Shown: positions 19,132 to 26,610 of the stretch, piece after piece
Numbering within the stretch: the first letter of the stretch is position 1
How the letters are laid out: every line of letters begins with the position of its first letter
Assembly (NCBI RefSeq): GCF_000019905.1
Contig: NC_010556.1
Span: forward strand, 770,001-834,000
Length of the DNA: 64,000 bases
From: Exiguobacterium artemiae 255-15
GTDB taxonomy: Bacteria; Bacillota; Bacilli; Exiguobacteriales; Exiguobacteriaceae
Direction of reading: 5' to 3'
Program-made: the position numbers and the translations under genes
The notes under the pieces: generated by a model
What the model saw: only the letters and a program-made list of their open reading frames with translations
What the model was told of the DNA's origin: nothing
Databases searched by the model: none

Positions 19132-19858
19132 AACGCACGCCTCCTTTTGTGAGCCAATAGGTGATACCAGCGAGGAGACTGATTAATGTGACACCGTAAA
19201 GTCCTGCGACACCTGCTGTCAGACCGAACAGCGCATGAAGCATCAGAAAAAGATACTGGTTGTTCCGTTCAAGAGCTGTGATGGTAGACTGTTGTTCAAA
19301 CCGGGCGATCAGGAGCGAGAAAAAGAGTGCAGTTCCATACCAACCAAAAAAGTTTTGTGTCGGAATGTCATAATAGAAACCGCCGTCCTGCCAGAGCCAA
19401 TAGGATTTGACGTTGGCAGCCACCGGGTCGATGGCCATATCCAGCCAAATTGCAAATAACGGGACTAAGATGACGGTATTGAAACGAATCGGAAATCGTC
19501 GTGAGAAGGCAAGGCTGGCTCCCATGACAGACAACCAGGCAGCACCAATCGTGATTGGTACACCAAACAGCTGGACGCCAAAATCAGCCTCATAGGCATA
19601 TGTACCGAACGGCCAGCCGGTATGGACGCCGATTGATTCGATGATGATGGACCCGAAGAAAATGACAGGAATGATAAAACGTCCTTTCGGTACGACATCC
19701 CACAGGTAAAGCGCAGCATATAAACCCGATGCAAATAAAAAAACAGCGTTTGCCCATTCCAGCCAAGGCGGAAGTAAGGAAAAACCGACTAAAATCAGTC
19801 CGATAAAAAACCAGACCGTAAAAAATAACCAGAGTTTTTTTTGAAATCGATCCATCAT
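19100..19858 (-). CDS. CruF-like carotenoid hydratase (DUF422 family)
   Basis: A polytopic membrane protein of about 252 residues and seven or so helices, with the family pattern ESIGVHTGWPFGTYAY and GVPITIGAAWLSVM seen in CruF carotenoid 1,2-hydratases and bacterioruberin hydratases. It would add water across a terminal double bond of an acyclic carotenoid, creating a tertiary hydroxyl that can be glycosylated. I place the start at the ATG at 19858, eight bases after GGAGG; the ATG at 19873 contains that ribosome site. It is the first gene of the - carotenoid operon, and the IS element lies about 80 bases upstream. Confidence 0.82.
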   Translation of the reverse strand: MMDRFQKKLWLFFTVWFFIGLILVGFSLLPPWLEWANAVFLFASGLYAALYLWDVVPKGRFIIPVIFFGSIIIESIGVHTGWPFGTYAYEADFGVQLFGVPITIGAAWLSVMGASLAFSRRFPIRFNTVILVPLFAIWLDMAIDPVAANVKSYWLWQDGGFYYDIPTQNFFGWYGTALFFSLLIARFEQQSTITALERNNQYLFLMLHALFGLTAGVAGLYGVTLISLLAGITYWLTKGGVRFAKSKQKQMG

Positions 19859-19892
19859 GAGTACGTCCTCCATCTCTTTCTATTCTGATATT

Positions 19893-19898
19893 AGTATA
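19893..19898 (-). promoter_or_regulatory. Candidate -10 (TATACT) of the - carotenoid operon
   Basis: TATACT on the - strand, about 35 bases before the CruF-like gene. The place for a -35 (19916-19921, GGCTCG) does not match consensus and is only about 16-20 bases from the right end of the IS element, so the original upstream promoter part may have been displaced. Confidence 0.35.
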
Positions 19899-19936
19899 CC
19901 TGTAGCAAAGGGCGTCGAGCCAGAATGGAGGTGGAA

Positions 19937-20110
19937 TTCACGGTAGTGAACTACTCACCACTTATTTGCTTCGCAAATTGAAGGGGGAGCTTCTTGGGAA
20001 GACCGTACTTTTAAGAGCTACGATTATTTGCCAAGCTCATCGGGTGGTTCCCACCCTGAAGGTTTTTTAGTCTGCTAACAGCAACAAGTTGATACTTGCA
20101 TTGATATCTC
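19937..20110 (-). ncRNA. Predicted omega RNA at the tnpB 3' end
   Basis: In IS605-type elements the RNA guiding TnpB covers the 3' end of tnpB and the right end of the element. Here that stretch is strongly structured: GGGTGG/CCACCC (20042-20056), GAGC/GCTC pairing around 20010-20035, ATTTGC/GCAAAT (19964-19978), then GTGGTGAGTAGTTCAC leading to the right-end hairpin. The guide would come from the sequence just beyond the right end (below about 19937). The boundaries are inferred. Confidence 0.6.
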
Positions 20111-21158
20111 GATCATGATGCGCACCGCAAGTACATGTCCACTCGCGTACATCGATTGTTTTCTTCTCACCTTTTACTCCACAAGAAGAACAGATTTGGG
20201 TCGAGGCGTACCATTGATCCGCCTTGATAAGTGTTCGTCCGTAGAATGCGCATTTGTATTCTAACTGTCGGACGAACCCATACCAACTGACATCTCCAAT
20301 CGATTTGGCGATCTTATGGTTCTTCATCATGTTCTTCGATTTAAGTGTCTCGACGACGATGACTTGGTTATCGTCAACCATCCGTTTCGAAAGCTTATGA
20401 AGAAAATCTTGACGTTGATGTGCAAACTTTTCATGTTTCTTGGCGAGGATGATCCTCGCCTTCTCTCGGTTCTTACTCCCGATCTTCTTGCGGGCCAAAG
20501 CGCGTTGCGCCTTCTTGATCTGCTCTTCGGACTTTCGAAGAAAACGAGGATTGTCAACTTTCTCAGAAACACGTTCATCATTTGTCAGGATGGCGAAGTG
20601 CTCCAAACCAAGGTCGATTCCTACTTTATTTTGGGCTGGAATCAATTGCGCTTCGGCTTGATCGACAAGGATGGAGATGAAGAATTTCCGCGTCTTCGTC
20701 ATCGAGACCGTCGCGGACTTGATCACACCATCAAACGGACGATGTTGTTTCAACTTCACAAAACCGATTTTAGGAAGTTTCACCTTACGATCTTCGATGC
20801 GGATGCTTCCCTTCAGATTGTTTGTTGTGTAAGAGGCTCGGTCGTTGTGCTTCGATTTGAATTTCGGAAACCCGACAGACTGATCTCGAAAAAAGTTTTG
20901 ATACGCCTGGTTTAAGTCCATCTGAGCGTTAGCAAGAGAAAGACTGTCGACTTCTTTGAGGAAGGGGAATTCGGGCTTGTACTTCGCCGGGGTTGGGAGC
21001 TTCTGCTTCGCGTCAGGATTGAGCTTCGAATCTTCATACAATCGGATCCGCTCTTCGAGCATCTTATTGTAGACGAAACGGACACAACCGAACGTCTTCA
21101 CGAAATATTCTTGTTGGGATTTCGTCGGATAGAGTCGAAACTTGTGCGCCTTCAGCAA
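20067..21158 (-). CDS. tnpB: TnpB, RNA-guided nuclease of IS200/IS605 type
   Basis: A 363-residue TnpB beginning LKAHKFRLYPTK, with the FGCVRFVYNKML segment. The RuvC active site is complete: Asp in VGIDLGLEH, Glu in VVETLKSKNM and Asp in HHDRDINASIN. The zinc finger has CSSCG and CTCG pairs. I chose the TTG at 21158, seven or eight bases after AAAGGAG and just past the tnpA stop; the open frame extends 36 codons further but inside tnpA. It is intact and could be an active RNA-guided DNA nuclease. Confidence 0.92.
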   Translation of the reverse strand: MLKAHKFRLYPTKSQQEYFVKTFGCVRFVYNKMLEERIRLYEDSKLNPDAKQKLPTPAKYKPEFPFLKEVDSLSLANAQMDLNQAYQNFFRDQSVGFPKFKSKHNDRASYTTNNLKGSIRIEDRKVKLPKIGFVKLKQHRPFDGVIKSATVSMTKTRKFFISILVDQAEAQLIPAQNKVGIDLGLEHFAILTNDERVSEKVDNPRFLRKSEEQIKKAQRALARKKIGSKNREKARIILAKKHEKFAHQRQDFLHKLSKRMVDDNQVIVVETLKSKNMMKNHKIAKSIGDVSWYGFVRQLEYKCAFYGRTLIKADQWYASTQICSSCGVKGEKKTIDVREWTCTCGAHHDRDINASINLLLLAD

Positions 21159-21163
21159 AGCAA

Positions 21164-21562
21164 TCACTCCTTTCCTTGTTTTTCGATATAGTGTCTGATG
21201 ACGTCGCTTGTCGCACCTCCGGTCGTCACTAGACAGTAACTTCGAGACCAAAACATTTCTTTCCATAGTTGTTTCTTGATATGCGGAAAGTCTCGTTTGA
21301 TCAGTCGGCTGCTTGCACTCTTGTAAGCGTTCAGAAACTTTGACATCTCCGTGTTTGGGTGTGCTTTGAAGAGCACATGGATATGATCGCCGTCATGATT
21401 CCACTCGTTCAGCGTGATGTGATACGATGCACCGATTCGTTCGAACGTCTGTCTCGCGAAGTCCGAGATGGCGTCATCGATCACTTTGCGTCTGTATTTC
21501 ACTACTAGGACAAGGTGATAATTCAGAAGGAAGACTGAATGTTTATTTGTGTCCATTTTCAT
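21164..21562 (-). CDS. tnpA: TnpA, Y1 HUH transposase of IS200/IS605 family
   Basis: A 132-residue single-strand transposase. The HUH motif reads DHIHVLF, and the nucleophilic tyrosine is in the C-terminal helix DVIRHYIEKQ. Length is normal for the family. The ATG at 21562 follows AAAGGA, and its stop lies 5 bases before the tnpB start, so both are cotranscribed. No frameshift or stop was seen, so the element may still move. Confidence 0.93.
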   Translation of the reverse strand: MKMDTNKHSVFLLNYHLVLVVKYRRKVIDDAISDFARQTFERIGASYHITLNEWNHDGDHIHVLFKAHPNTEMSKFLNAYKSASSRLIKRDFPHIKKQLWKEMFWSRSYCLVTTGGATSDVIRHYIEKQGKE

Positions 21563-21703
21563 TGATATATCAGTCCTTTTGGTTAGTCACACTGATTGTA
21601 TCAAACGATTCTAGTCTTGCCAAGACAGGCGATTCATCTCCCACCTACGCTTGGCTTCGTCCCGGTACGCTTAGAGGTGGGAGAATTCTCGCTAAATTTA
21701 GTT

Positions 21704-21733
21704 AAAAAAAAACAGACCGCATGAACCGGTCTG
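21704..21733 (-). terminator. Terminator after pssA
   Basis: On the - strand CAGACCG (21733-21727) pairs with CGGTCTG (21719-21713) and is followed by nine T. It lies between the pssA stop and the IS left end. Confidence 0.85.
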
Positions 21734-21734
21734 C

Positions 21735-22442
21735 TTAATCGATCTGATGATTTTTCTGTTTTTTCTTTTTGATGAACGAAAATAACAAAAAGGCGATGTA
21801 GAGAGGAACGGCGACGAACCAGAAAGTCGACCACTCGTTGCTGCGGGCAATCATGACGTAGGTTACGTACAGCAATGTAAAAGTGATGACAAATGTATGT
21901 CGCGGTACCGGAATATCCTTGAAACTCGGAATTTTGACTCGGCTTACCATTAAGAAGGCGAGAGCCGTAAAGACGAGCGGCACCATTAAATCATTCATAC
22001 GGCCGCTGAACAGGGTGACGACGGCTAAGATACCTCCGGCTGCTGTAATCGGCACGCCGGAAAAATAGGCGGAAGCTACATTAGTGGCCGACAGATTGAA
22101 ACGGGCCAGGCGGAATGCACCAAACAGAGGGAACAACGCCGCAATCAGCAAACCAATTTCTCCAAAATCATAAAAATAAGTGTAATAGGCCATCATGGCT
22201 GGAGCGACACCGAAGGTCACGACATCAGCGAGTGAGTCCAGTTCTTTTCCGAAATCACCAGCGACACCAAGCATACGGGCGATCCGACCATCCAGACTGT
22301 CGAGCATCATCGCGATGACGATCAGTAAGGTCGCATTTTGAAAATCTCCCCGCGCCGCCATGACGATGGCAAGAAAACCACAGTATAAATTTCCGAACGT
22401 AAAGAGGTTCGGAATAGAGTTACGCACACGTTCTTTCCACAA
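21735..22442 (-). CDS. pssA: CDP-diacylglycerol-serine O-phosphatidyltransferase
   Basis: A 235-residue membrane enzyme that makes phosphatidylserine from CDP-diacylglycerol and serine. The CDP-alcohol phosphotransferase motif is complete: LDGRIAR, then G-DFGKELD-SLAD. Several hydrophobic helices follow. I take the TTG at 22442 as start because AGGAGG lies seven bases upstream; the ATGs at 22481 and 22478 precede that site. Psd, the next enzyme of the pathway, is at 41607, not adjacent as in Bacillus subtilis. Confidence 0.92.
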   Translation of the reverse strand: MWKERVRNSIPNLFTFGNLYCGFLAIVMAARGDFQNATLLIVIAMMLDSLDGRIARMLGVAGDFGKELDSLADVVTFGVAPAMMAYYTYFYDFGEIGLLIAALFPLFGAFRLARFNLSATNVASAYFSGVPITAAGGILAVVTLFSGRMNDLMVPLVFTALAFLMVSRVKIPSFKDIPVPRHTFVITFTLLYVTYVMIARSNEWSTFWFVAVPLYIAFLLFSFIKKKKQKNHQID

Positions 22443-22502
22443 AATGATTCCTCCTGCCACTTCTTCGATACTATCCATCATATCATAAACAACTGATAGA
22501 TA

Positions 22503-22970
22503 TCAGCGGTTCATGAAGACAATCCCGTTCGTGAAGCGGAGAAAATCATCAGGAGCGAGTTTGACCTGCAGACCGCGTTTGCCAGCCGAAATGATGATGA
22601 ATTCTTGATTCAGAGCCGAATGCGATAAAAGGACCGGGAAAGGTTTTTTCGCACCAATCGGGGCGACACCTCCTCGGATGTACCCCGTCAGTTGCTTTAA
22701 ATCTTTCATTGGCACCAAATGTGTTTTCTTGGCAGACACCGCCCGGGCGACTGCTTTTAAACTGACTTCCTCTTCGCCGGAAATGACAGCAAACACATAT
22801 TGATGGGCGTCTGTTTCTAAAACTAATGTTTTAAAAATAGACGAAAGCGGGTAATTAATCTTTCTAGCGACATTTTGAGCGGATAAATCCTGTTCATCAA
22901 CAGGATAGGAAAGCAAGTCGAACGGGATGTCAGACTGCTTTAGAAGTCTCGCGACGTTCGTTGTGGTCAT
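22503..22970 (-). CDS. ybaK: YbaK/EbsC-type aminoacyl-tRNA deacylase
   Basis: A 155-residue protein of the YbaK/ProX editing family, which hydrolyses mischarged tRNA such as Cys-tRNAPro. The family lysine is in SIFKTLV, and the C-terminal GVAPIGAKK and GLQVKLAPDDF blocks fit. The start is the ATG at 22970, six bases after AAAGGAG; the ATG at 22994 is upstream of that site. It overlaps the 3' end of the MATE gene by 41 bases, so the two are probably cotranscribed. Confidence 0.88.
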   Translation of the reverse strand: MTTTNVARLLKQSDIPFDLLSYPVDEQDLSAQNVARKINYPLSSIFKTLVLETDAHQYVFAVISGEEEVSLKAVARAVSAKKTHLVPMKDLKQLTGYIRGGVAPIGAKKPFPVLLSHSALNQEFIIISAGKRGLQVKLAPDDFLRFTNGIVFMNR

Positions 22971-24312
22971 GTTGTTCTCCTTTGACGACAGCATATTGAG
23001 CCCACTTCCGACTGTTCCAACGTTTTAAGGCAAAGATACCGCGGAACCACTCGTCGGCAGAGAAGGCAATCCAGATACCGAGTAAACCGAGTCCATATTG
23101 CAAGCCGAGTGTATAACTGAGCACAACAGCGATTCCCCACATCGAGAGAATACCGATTGCGACAGGGAAACGGACGTCCCCGGCTGATTTTAGTGTTCCC
23201 ATCAGAACGATATTCATGGCACGGCCCGGTTCAAGAATGACACTCGCCCATAACAACGGAATACCGATGGCGATGATTTCCGGACTTGATGTGAACATAG
23301 ACAGAATGGATGTTCCGACAGATGCCAGTGCAACAGCAGAGGCAAAACTGGCAAAAACAGCGATTTTCAGCGTTTTTACAGCACGTGCATGTGCTGCTTC
23401 GAATTGCTGAGCCCCGACTTGGCGGGCGACTAATAATTGTGTCCCTTGTGCGATGGCTAATGTGAATAAGAAACAAAGCATTGTGATGTTTGAGACATAA
23501 ACGCGTGCAGAGAGAGCAGACTCTCCGATGGTTGCGATGAAACCGGTAATGATCAGTTGAGAAAACTGATACGATACACCTTCTCCGGCAGAAGGGATTC
23601 CGATGTTCATGATACTTTTAATATCGCGTCGATTGATTTGTACCAAATCTTTTAACTTAAATCGTAAAGAAAGTTTCCGGTAAACAACGAAAAAGAGTAA
23701 AGTGACGGCGACAGACCGGGCAATGACGATCGACCAAGCGACTCCGGCGACTCCAAGGACAGGAATACCGAATAATCCGAGGACGGCAATGACATTACCA
23801 AAGGCACTGACGAAGTTCATCAGTAACGTGACGTACATAGCATTTTTTGTAAAACCGTGACTGCGTAAGATGGCACCGAGTGTAAGAGAGATGGCTTCCA
23901 AGAATAAGAAGAGACCAACAATCTTTAAGAACGTTTCGCCATATACGAGTGTTTCTCCTTCTAAAGAGAAGAATCCAAGTAATTGTTTTCCGAACAAGGC
24001 AACAAGAACGGAAATGATTAAACCGATATATAAATTGATGGAAAAAGCAGATCGTGCGGTCTGGCGGGCGTCCTGAACCCGTTTCGCCCCTAAATATTGA
24101 CCAATGATGATGGTTGCTCCAACGGATGTGATGTTAAACAGGATGATGAAAATGTTCAGCACCTGATTGGAAACACCGACAGCGGCAGCTGCACTGTCAG
24201 AATAATAACTGAGAATCAATGTAGCGATGATCCCGAGGCTCATATGAAGCGCGATTTCAATGAATAGCGGCCATGTAATTTGGAATAATGATTGTTGTTT
24301 AACTGTTTTCAT
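22930..24312 (-). CDS. MATE family multidrug efflux transporter
   Basis: A 460-residue protein with about twelve membrane helices in two homologous halves, each with the family G-Q-YLGAKR / RQVGAQQ element after the third helix of its half. It would expel cationic or organic compounds by Na+ or H+ antiport. The ATG at 24312 follows AAAGGGG. Upstream lies a shared 200-base region with the divergent enoyl-CoA hydratase gene. The substrate is not predictable. Confidence 0.9.
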   Translation of the reverse strand: MKTVKQQSLFQITWPLFIEIALHMSLGIIATLILSYYSDSAAAAVGVSNQVLNIFIILFNITSVGATIIIGQYLGAKRVQDARQTARSAFSINLYIGLIISVLVALFGKQLLGFFSLEGETLVYGETFLKIVGLFLFLEAISLTLGAILRSHGFTKNAMYVTLLMNFVSAFGNVIAVLGLFGIPVLGVAGVAWSIVIARSVAVTLLFFVVYRKLSLRFKLKDLVQINRRDIKSIMNIGIPSAGEGVSYQFSQLIITGFIATIGESALSARVYVSNITMLCFLFTLAIAQGTQLLVARQVGAQQFEAAHARAVKTLKIAVFASFASAVALASVGTSILSMFTSSPEIIAIGIPLLWASVILEPGRAMNIVLMGTLKSAGDVRFPVAIGILSMWGIAVVLSYTLGLQYGLGLLGIWIAFSADEWFRGIFALKRWNSRKWAQYAVVKGEQHDHNERRETSKAV

Positions 24313-24471
24313 AAATTTAATTCCCCTTTAAGTCCTTAAAACGTATTGTCTTTCTGTATCTTTTGGAAACTATACGCCTTCGATTTTCATAATGAAAGAG
24401 CAAAAGGTAAGCTTTCATAAAAAAAGAGAGTATTTAAAAGGATTTTCATAAAACATCACGAATACATCATA

Positions 24472-24487
24472 ATGAATGGATGTTCAT
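24472..24487. promoter_or_regulatory. Palindrome at the start of the enoyl-CoA hydratase transcript
   Basis: ATGAATGGATGTTCAT has perfect 5-bp outer arms (ATGAA/TTCAT). It overlaps a possible -10 (CATAAT, 24468-24473) preceded by TTCATA at 17 bases. The half-site ATGAA/TTCAT recalls FadR-type operators of Bacillales, which would suit an enoyl-CoA hydratase gene, but it is not a full match. TTTCATAA recurs nearby in the same divergent region. Confidence 0.35.
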
Positions 24488-24509
24488 TTTTGAAATGGAG
24501 GGGAATGGA

Positions 24510-25283
24510 ATGAAAACTGAAATCACTTATGCTGTTGAAGAGCAGGTTGCGACCATCACGTTATCACGTCCGGAACGGCTGAATGCGCTCACATCAACAC
24601 TTTTAACCGAACTAGCGGAGTCGATCGAAGAGGCGAATCAAGATAATACTATTCGGGTCATCGTTTTGACGGGGGCCGGGCGCGGATTTTGTGCGGGCCA
24701 GGATTTAAAAACCGTACAACCCGGTATGGACCACGGGGACTACTTAAAACAATATTACCATCCTGTCATTCGGGCATTGGCAACGACGAAAAAGCCGACC
24801 ATCGCTGCCATTAATGGAGTGGCTGCAGGGGCGGGACTCTCTCTTACATTAGCCTGTGATTTCCGGATCGTACGCGATGATGCGAAATTATCACTTGGCT
24901 TCATCAATATCGGACTGGTTCCGGATGCCGGTGCTCCGTACTTCTTACCCCGGTTGATCGGGTCAGCTAAAGCACTCGAGCTTGCTTTATTAGGTGAAAC
25001 AATTACCGCGCAACAAGCCTACGACTATCATTTAGTGACAAAAAGTGTGGACGCCGGACAGTACGAACAGGAAGTAGCTTCTTTTGCTAAACTTCTTGCC
25101 AGCCGACCGACGAAAGTCATCGGATATATCAAACAGTTGCAATCAGCAAGTTCCGAATCGACACTCGAGGATATGCTGGCTCAGGAAATTATTTATCAAT
25201 CCCGTGCCGGAAAGACAGAAGATCACCAGCAAGCGGTTCAAGCATTTCTAGAAAAAAAAGCGCCCGTTTTCAGCGGTCGCTGA
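24510..25283 (+). CDS. Enoyl-CoA hydratase/isomerase family protein
   Basis: A 257-residue crotonase-fold enzyme. The CoA-binding/oxyanion segment RGFCAGQDLK and the second block AAGAGLSLTLACDFR are present, with FINIGLVPDAGAPYFLPR following as in PaaG/EchA-type isomerases and hydratases. The ATG at 24510 follows GGAGGGG with a 6-base gap; the frame is open upstream from 24480. It stands alone between a divergent MATE gene and a convergent antiporter. The exact substrate (fatty acid or aromatic degradation) is open. Confidence 0.85.
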   Translation: MKTEITYAVEEQVATITLSRPERLNALTSTLLTELAESIEEANQDNTIRVIVLTGAGRGFCAGQDLKTVQPGMDHGDYLKQYYHPVIRALATTKKPTIAAINGVAAGAGLSLTLACDFRIVRDDAKLSLGFINIGLVPDAGAPYFLPRLIGSAKALELALLGETITAQQAYDYHLVTKSVDAGQYEQEVASFAKLLASRPTKVIGYIKQLQSASSESTLEDMLAQEIIYQSRAGKTEDHQQAVQAFLEKKAPVFSGR

Positions 25284-25299
25284 TGACAGAGTGAACGAC

Positions 25300-25338
25300 T
25301 AATAGGACTTTCCGGAAATCTGCCGGAAGGTCCTATTA
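25300..25338. terminator. Hairpin between convergent genes (enoyl-CoA hydratase and antiporter)
   Basis: A 16-bp stem with one G-U pair: TAATAGGAC/GTCCTATTA outside TTCCGG/CCGGAA, loop 25316-25322. There is no long T-tract, but its place suggests a shared terminator. Confidence 0.6.
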
Positions 25339-25342
25339 TGAT

Positions 25343-26494
25343 TCACTTGATTTTTTGTTTGATCTTTTGAGCAGTCGCATGAGTACGATCCGTCAGGCCG
25401 GTTGAGATTCGAAATAGCATGATTCCAAGAAAAGCGGAAACAAAAATATACAATCCGGTCAATGTGACAAAAGCTCCGCTCGCAAGCGTGATGAATAAAA
25501 TAGAGAATTCTCCGCGTGGTCCTAAACAGAATCCGGACTCAATCGCATGGTAGTTGGAAAGACCAAACGCTCGTCCCCCTAAAAAACCGACCAGGAATTT
25601 AGAAAGAAGTCCCCAAACGACGAGGGCAACGAAAAACCAATCCAAGGGGAGCCCTTCCGTCAATTCAAACGACATGCCGAACGAGATGAAAAACAAGGGT
25701 AAAAGTAAATCTTGGAAAGGCGTTACCAGTCTTTTTAAATAACGTGTCTCTTTAATTTCCGTTAATAAAATCCCGACGATAAACGCACCCAGGACTTCGG
25801 ATAAACCAAACATGATCCCGATTCCTGAAAAAGTCAAAATTAAGCCGATGATTCCGATGCCGGCATCCGGGTGACGGTAAAGAGAATCGACGACTCTCGA
25901 TTTTTGACGGATGAAGACCGTTAAAAAAATCAGAGCACTGAATAAGAAAATAAATCCAAGAAAAATCGTTCCGACTTTTACGAAGGTGAACTCTTGTGCT
26001 CCGAGAACAAAGGGGGCACTTGTTAATAAGAGAGGCGCCGCTAAATCTTCGAAGATAAGTAACGAGAGAACAAACCGATTCACGTCTTTGTGTTTATCCG
26101 GTTCGCGGTCGAGCAGGCGGGCCGAAATCGACGAACTTGTTGCATACAGAACACAGCCAATTAAAAATGCCTCGGGTACCGAAAATCCGAAGGCCAAAGT
26201 CAAGAGGAAGGTACCGCCAAACGATAACAGAAGATCAATCAGTCCCGCTTTCCAGATGTTGCGAAACTGGATTAATAAATCAGCGACCGAAAACTTCAGA
26301 CCGAGCAGGAAAAACAAGACGATGATGCCTGCTTCTCCGCCGAGTTTTAATTCTTCCGGCAAATCATAATAAAGACCAAGTATGATTCCGATCAGGATAA
26401 AGGCAAGAATGCTCGGGAGGTGAAACCGTTCGCTGAAATAACTGACGACGAACAAGCCGATCAGAATCAATCCCGCATAAAGAAATATTTCCAT
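25343..26494 (-). CDS. Cation:proton antiporter of the CPA2 family
   Basis: A 383-residue membrane protein of 11-13 helices with the CPA2 pattern (HLPSILAFILIGIILG; LFFLLGLKF; GPRGEFSILF). It lacks the C-terminal TrkA-N/TrkA-C domains of KefB/KefC and is close in length to KhtU or NapA/GerN-type exchangers of Bacillales. No khtT-like regulatory gene is adjacent. The ATG at 26494 follows AAAGGAGG. K+ versus Na+ selectivity cannot be judged. Confidence 0.87.
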   Translation of the reverse strand: MEIFLYAGLILIGLFVVSYFSERFHLPSILAFILIGIILGLYYDLPEELKLGGEAGIIVLFFLLGLKFSVADLLIQFRNIWKAGLIDLLLSFGGTFLLTLAFGFSVPEAFLIGCVLYATSSSISARLLDREPDKHKDVNRFVLSLLIFEDLAAPLLLTSAPFVLGAQEFTFVKVGTIFLGFIFLFSALIFLTVFIRQKSRVVDSLYRHPDAGIGIIGLILTFSGIGIMFGLSEVLGAFIVGILLTEIKETRYLKRLVTPFQDLLLPLFFISFGMSFELTEGLPLDWFFVALVVWGLLSKFLVGFLGGRAFGLSNYHAIESGFCLGPRGEFSILFITLASGAFVTLTGLYIFVSAFLGIMLFRISTGLTDRTHATAQKIKQKIK

Positions 26495-26564
26495 GAGAAA
26501 GTTTTCCCTCCTTTCTTTTTCCTTTACCCTAAATCAAACACCTTAACGGGTTTGTCACAGAAAT

Positions 26565-26605
26565 GAAAAAAGACAGACTTTTGCTGAGGGGCAAAAAGTC
26601 TGTCT
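26565..26605 (-). terminator. Terminator after the neopullulanase gene
   Basis: AGACAGACTTTT (26571-26582) pairs with AAAAGTCTGTCT (26594-26605), 12 bp plus inner GC pairs. Reading on the - strand it is followed by T residues (A-run 26566-26571). Confidence 0.85.
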
Positions 26606-26610
26606 GAAAA

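Larger units (their letters stand above)
19937..21690 (-). mobile_element. IS200/IS605-family element (tnpA + tnpB), apparently intact
   Basis: A Y1 transposase gene (tnpA) and a tnpB gene lie in tandem with structured ends and no terminal inverted repeats, as in the IS605 group. Left end: a 10-bp hairpin TCTCCCACCT/AGGTGGGAGA (21637-21646 with 21675-21684) and GTCTTG/CAAGAC (21614-21626). Right end: TTCAC/GTGAA (19937-19950) just outside ATTTGC/GCAAAT (19964-19978). The exact ends are not determined and may differ by 10-20 bases. It lies between the pssA terminator and the - carotenoid operon and interrupts no gene. Confidence 0.85.

Noticed and set aside
20316-20915. 199-codon frame on the + strand inside tnpB
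   Set aside because: It is the antisense shadow of tnpB, whose family motifs are clear on the other strand.
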